Positions 63,001-64,000 of a stretch of DNA of 64,000 nucleotides are shown piece after piece. The notes below the pieces were generated by a model, which saw nothing but the letters and a program-made list of their open reading frames with translations, was not told where the DNA came from and did no database searches. Position numbers and translations under genes: made by a program. Numbering within the stretch: the stretch's first letter is position 1; every line of letters starts with the position of its first letter. The stretch comes from Caecitellus pseudoparvulus (lineage: Eukaryota > Bigyra: Bicosoecida), in the NCBI GenBank assembly GCA_965644315.1, contig CBFFRQ010000040.1, forward strand, positions 1 through 64,000. Direction: 5' to 3'.

Positions 63001-64000
63001 ATGGCCGTGGGCATCGTGCGAACGATGCTGGGCGTGCTGGCCAAGGACGTGGACAGCCACATGAGCACGCTGAAGGCAGTGCAGGAGGACCCAGATGCAG
63101 ATGAGACGTCCCTGGAGATGCTGGATGAGCAGCTGGAGGCCAACGACCAGGTCATCCGGCACTGCGTGGACGCCATCGGGTACCTGATCAAGGTGCACCG
63201 CGCCGCCTTCCTGCCCATCGCCGAGGCGCACGTCGTGCCGGTCATGCACAAGCTGCTGCACAGCGACATGCCAGACCACCTGAACTTCTGTGCCATGTGC
63301 ACCTTCACCGACCTGCTGGAGTGGTGTGGCGAGGGCGGGCACAAGTACACTGACGTGCTCATGCCGGCGGTGCTGACTGGCATCGGGTCTGACTACCCCC
63401 TCCTGCGCCAGTGTGCGCTCTACACGGCAGGCATTATGGCCCTGCAAGCCCCCGCTGCCATGGTGCGTATGAACGTGCTGGACGCCACGGTGCGCGGCTG
63501 CATCAGCGTGATGGGTGCGCCAGACGCCCAGGAGGAGGACAATATCCACGCCACAGAGAACGCCGTGTCCACTCTGGGCAAGCTGCTGCTGCATGTGGCC
63601 CCCCTGCAGACGTCCACGACGGGGGCTCAGCCGTCCGCTGTGGCGAATGCCGCATCTGCGTACTGGAAGGCTTGGATGCAGCGCCTGCCTCTGCGGGAGG
63701 ATGTGGAGGAGGCACGGTGGTGCAACGCCACGCTGTCCACGGCTGCCGCCACGGGGAACGCCACGATGATGGGTGCTGGCAGTCCCCCCGCGAACCTCCC
63801 CCTGGCCCTCAGCGTCATGGGCGAGGTGTTGGTGCAGGCGGGTGGCGGCGGTGGCGAGGGGGCGCTGGAGGTGGCCGACGAGCAGACCCTCGCGCGCATT
63901 GGGGCGATTTTCAAGCAGATCCAGGGCTCCGCGCCTGCCCTGCTGCAGGGGCTGAGTCCGGCGGCTCAGGCGGCTGCCGCTGCTGCCGCTTCGCGTGCCT
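60094..64000 (+). CDS. IPO5: Importin-5-type karyopherin beta (3' end outside window)
   Basis: Exons 60094-60180, 60249-60293, 60385-60523, 60601-60842 and 60919 to the window edge join in phase to about 1198 residues without a stop. HEAT-type repeats fill the protein. The N-terminus QLLQVFTSLDDAKRREAEKI begins the importin-beta N-terminal region. QALNRLAFALGGESVVPVIM and WQYRRAAVLALGILAEPCKK match the central HEAT pattern of IPO5/RanBP5. DNIHATENAVSTLGKLLLHV and WMQRLPLREDVEEARW match its C-terminal signature. It carries ribosomal proteins and other cargo into the nucleus, released by RanGTP. At about 1200 residues it is already longer than human importin-5 (about 1100), so the end should be near. 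Confidence 0.9.

Noticed and set aside
1-64000. CRISPR arrays, prokaryotic operons or integrated phage
   Set aside because: Genes have spliceosomal introns and eukaryotic products. The only regular repeats are coding ankyrin units and one 41-bp duplication.

Overview
This is nuclear DNA from a GC-rich, intron-containing eukaryote. Most genes are split by short introns of about 45-160 bp. Donors are usually GTGCGTG or GTGAGTG and acceptors end in GCAG or ACAG. The genes are typically eukaryotic: gamma-tubulin, an importin-5-type karyopherin, a Sec7/PH ARF-GEF, a TALE homeodomain protein, mitochondrial complex I subunit NDUFS4, mitochondrial L33 and mitochondrial methylmalonyl-CoA mutase. Several axonemal or basal-body proteins (CFAP74, BBOF1, TTC29, a Tctex-type dynein light chain) point to a flagellated unicell. 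No plastid gene was seen. A free-living flagellated protist fits best; I cannot place it further from sequence alone. All exon joins were inferred by eye from splice motifs, phase and protein continuity, without transcripts.

Layout. 0-2.4 kb: an exon edge of a minus-strand gene, an orphan extracellular-type ORF and a tRNA-Ile(AAT). 2.5-10.2 kb: ciliary CFAP74 and BBOF1 (both minus) flanking a small PH-domain gene. 10.7-15 kb: a POT-like transporter and a TOM1/THH1-like seven-helix membrane protein. 15-24 kb: five minus-strand genes: a coiled-coil protein, two tandem ankyrin-type repeat paralogues with very recent sequence exchange, a Fic-domain protein, and a membrane/coiled-coil protein. 24.7-34 kb: a Gag1-clamp fusion, an unknown helical protein, a candidate Sos7/Zwint-type kinetochore protein, gamma-tubulin, L33 and a candidate NSL1-type kinetochore protein. 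34-42 kb: methylmalonyl-CoA mutase, a HAD phosphatase-like protein, a TALE homeodomain protein and TTC29. 42.4-50.6 kb: a giant Sec7-PH protein. 50.8-64 kb: an orphan mitochondrial protein, a stand-alone PRMT3-zinc-finger-like protein, PRCC, an ATG27/MRH receptor, NDUFS4, a 2OG-Fe(II) oxygenase, a Tctex light chain, GPATCH4 and importin-5 (runs off the window).

The genome is compact. Seven convergent gene pairs have stop codons only about 17-100 bp apart, while divergent pairs share about 200-550 bp. The hexamer AATGCA recurs just after stop codons and may be a polyadenylation signal. Long G and C runs (up to 13) are concentrated in disordered Gly/Pro-rich segments. The most unusual items are the PRMT3-finger-like protein with no zinc ligands and no methyltransferase, the exchanging ankyrin pair, the Fic protein, the Rossmann-like/Gag1-clamp fusion, the POT-like protein lacking the ExxER motif, and the two candidate kinetochore subunits on either side of gamma-tubulin and L33.
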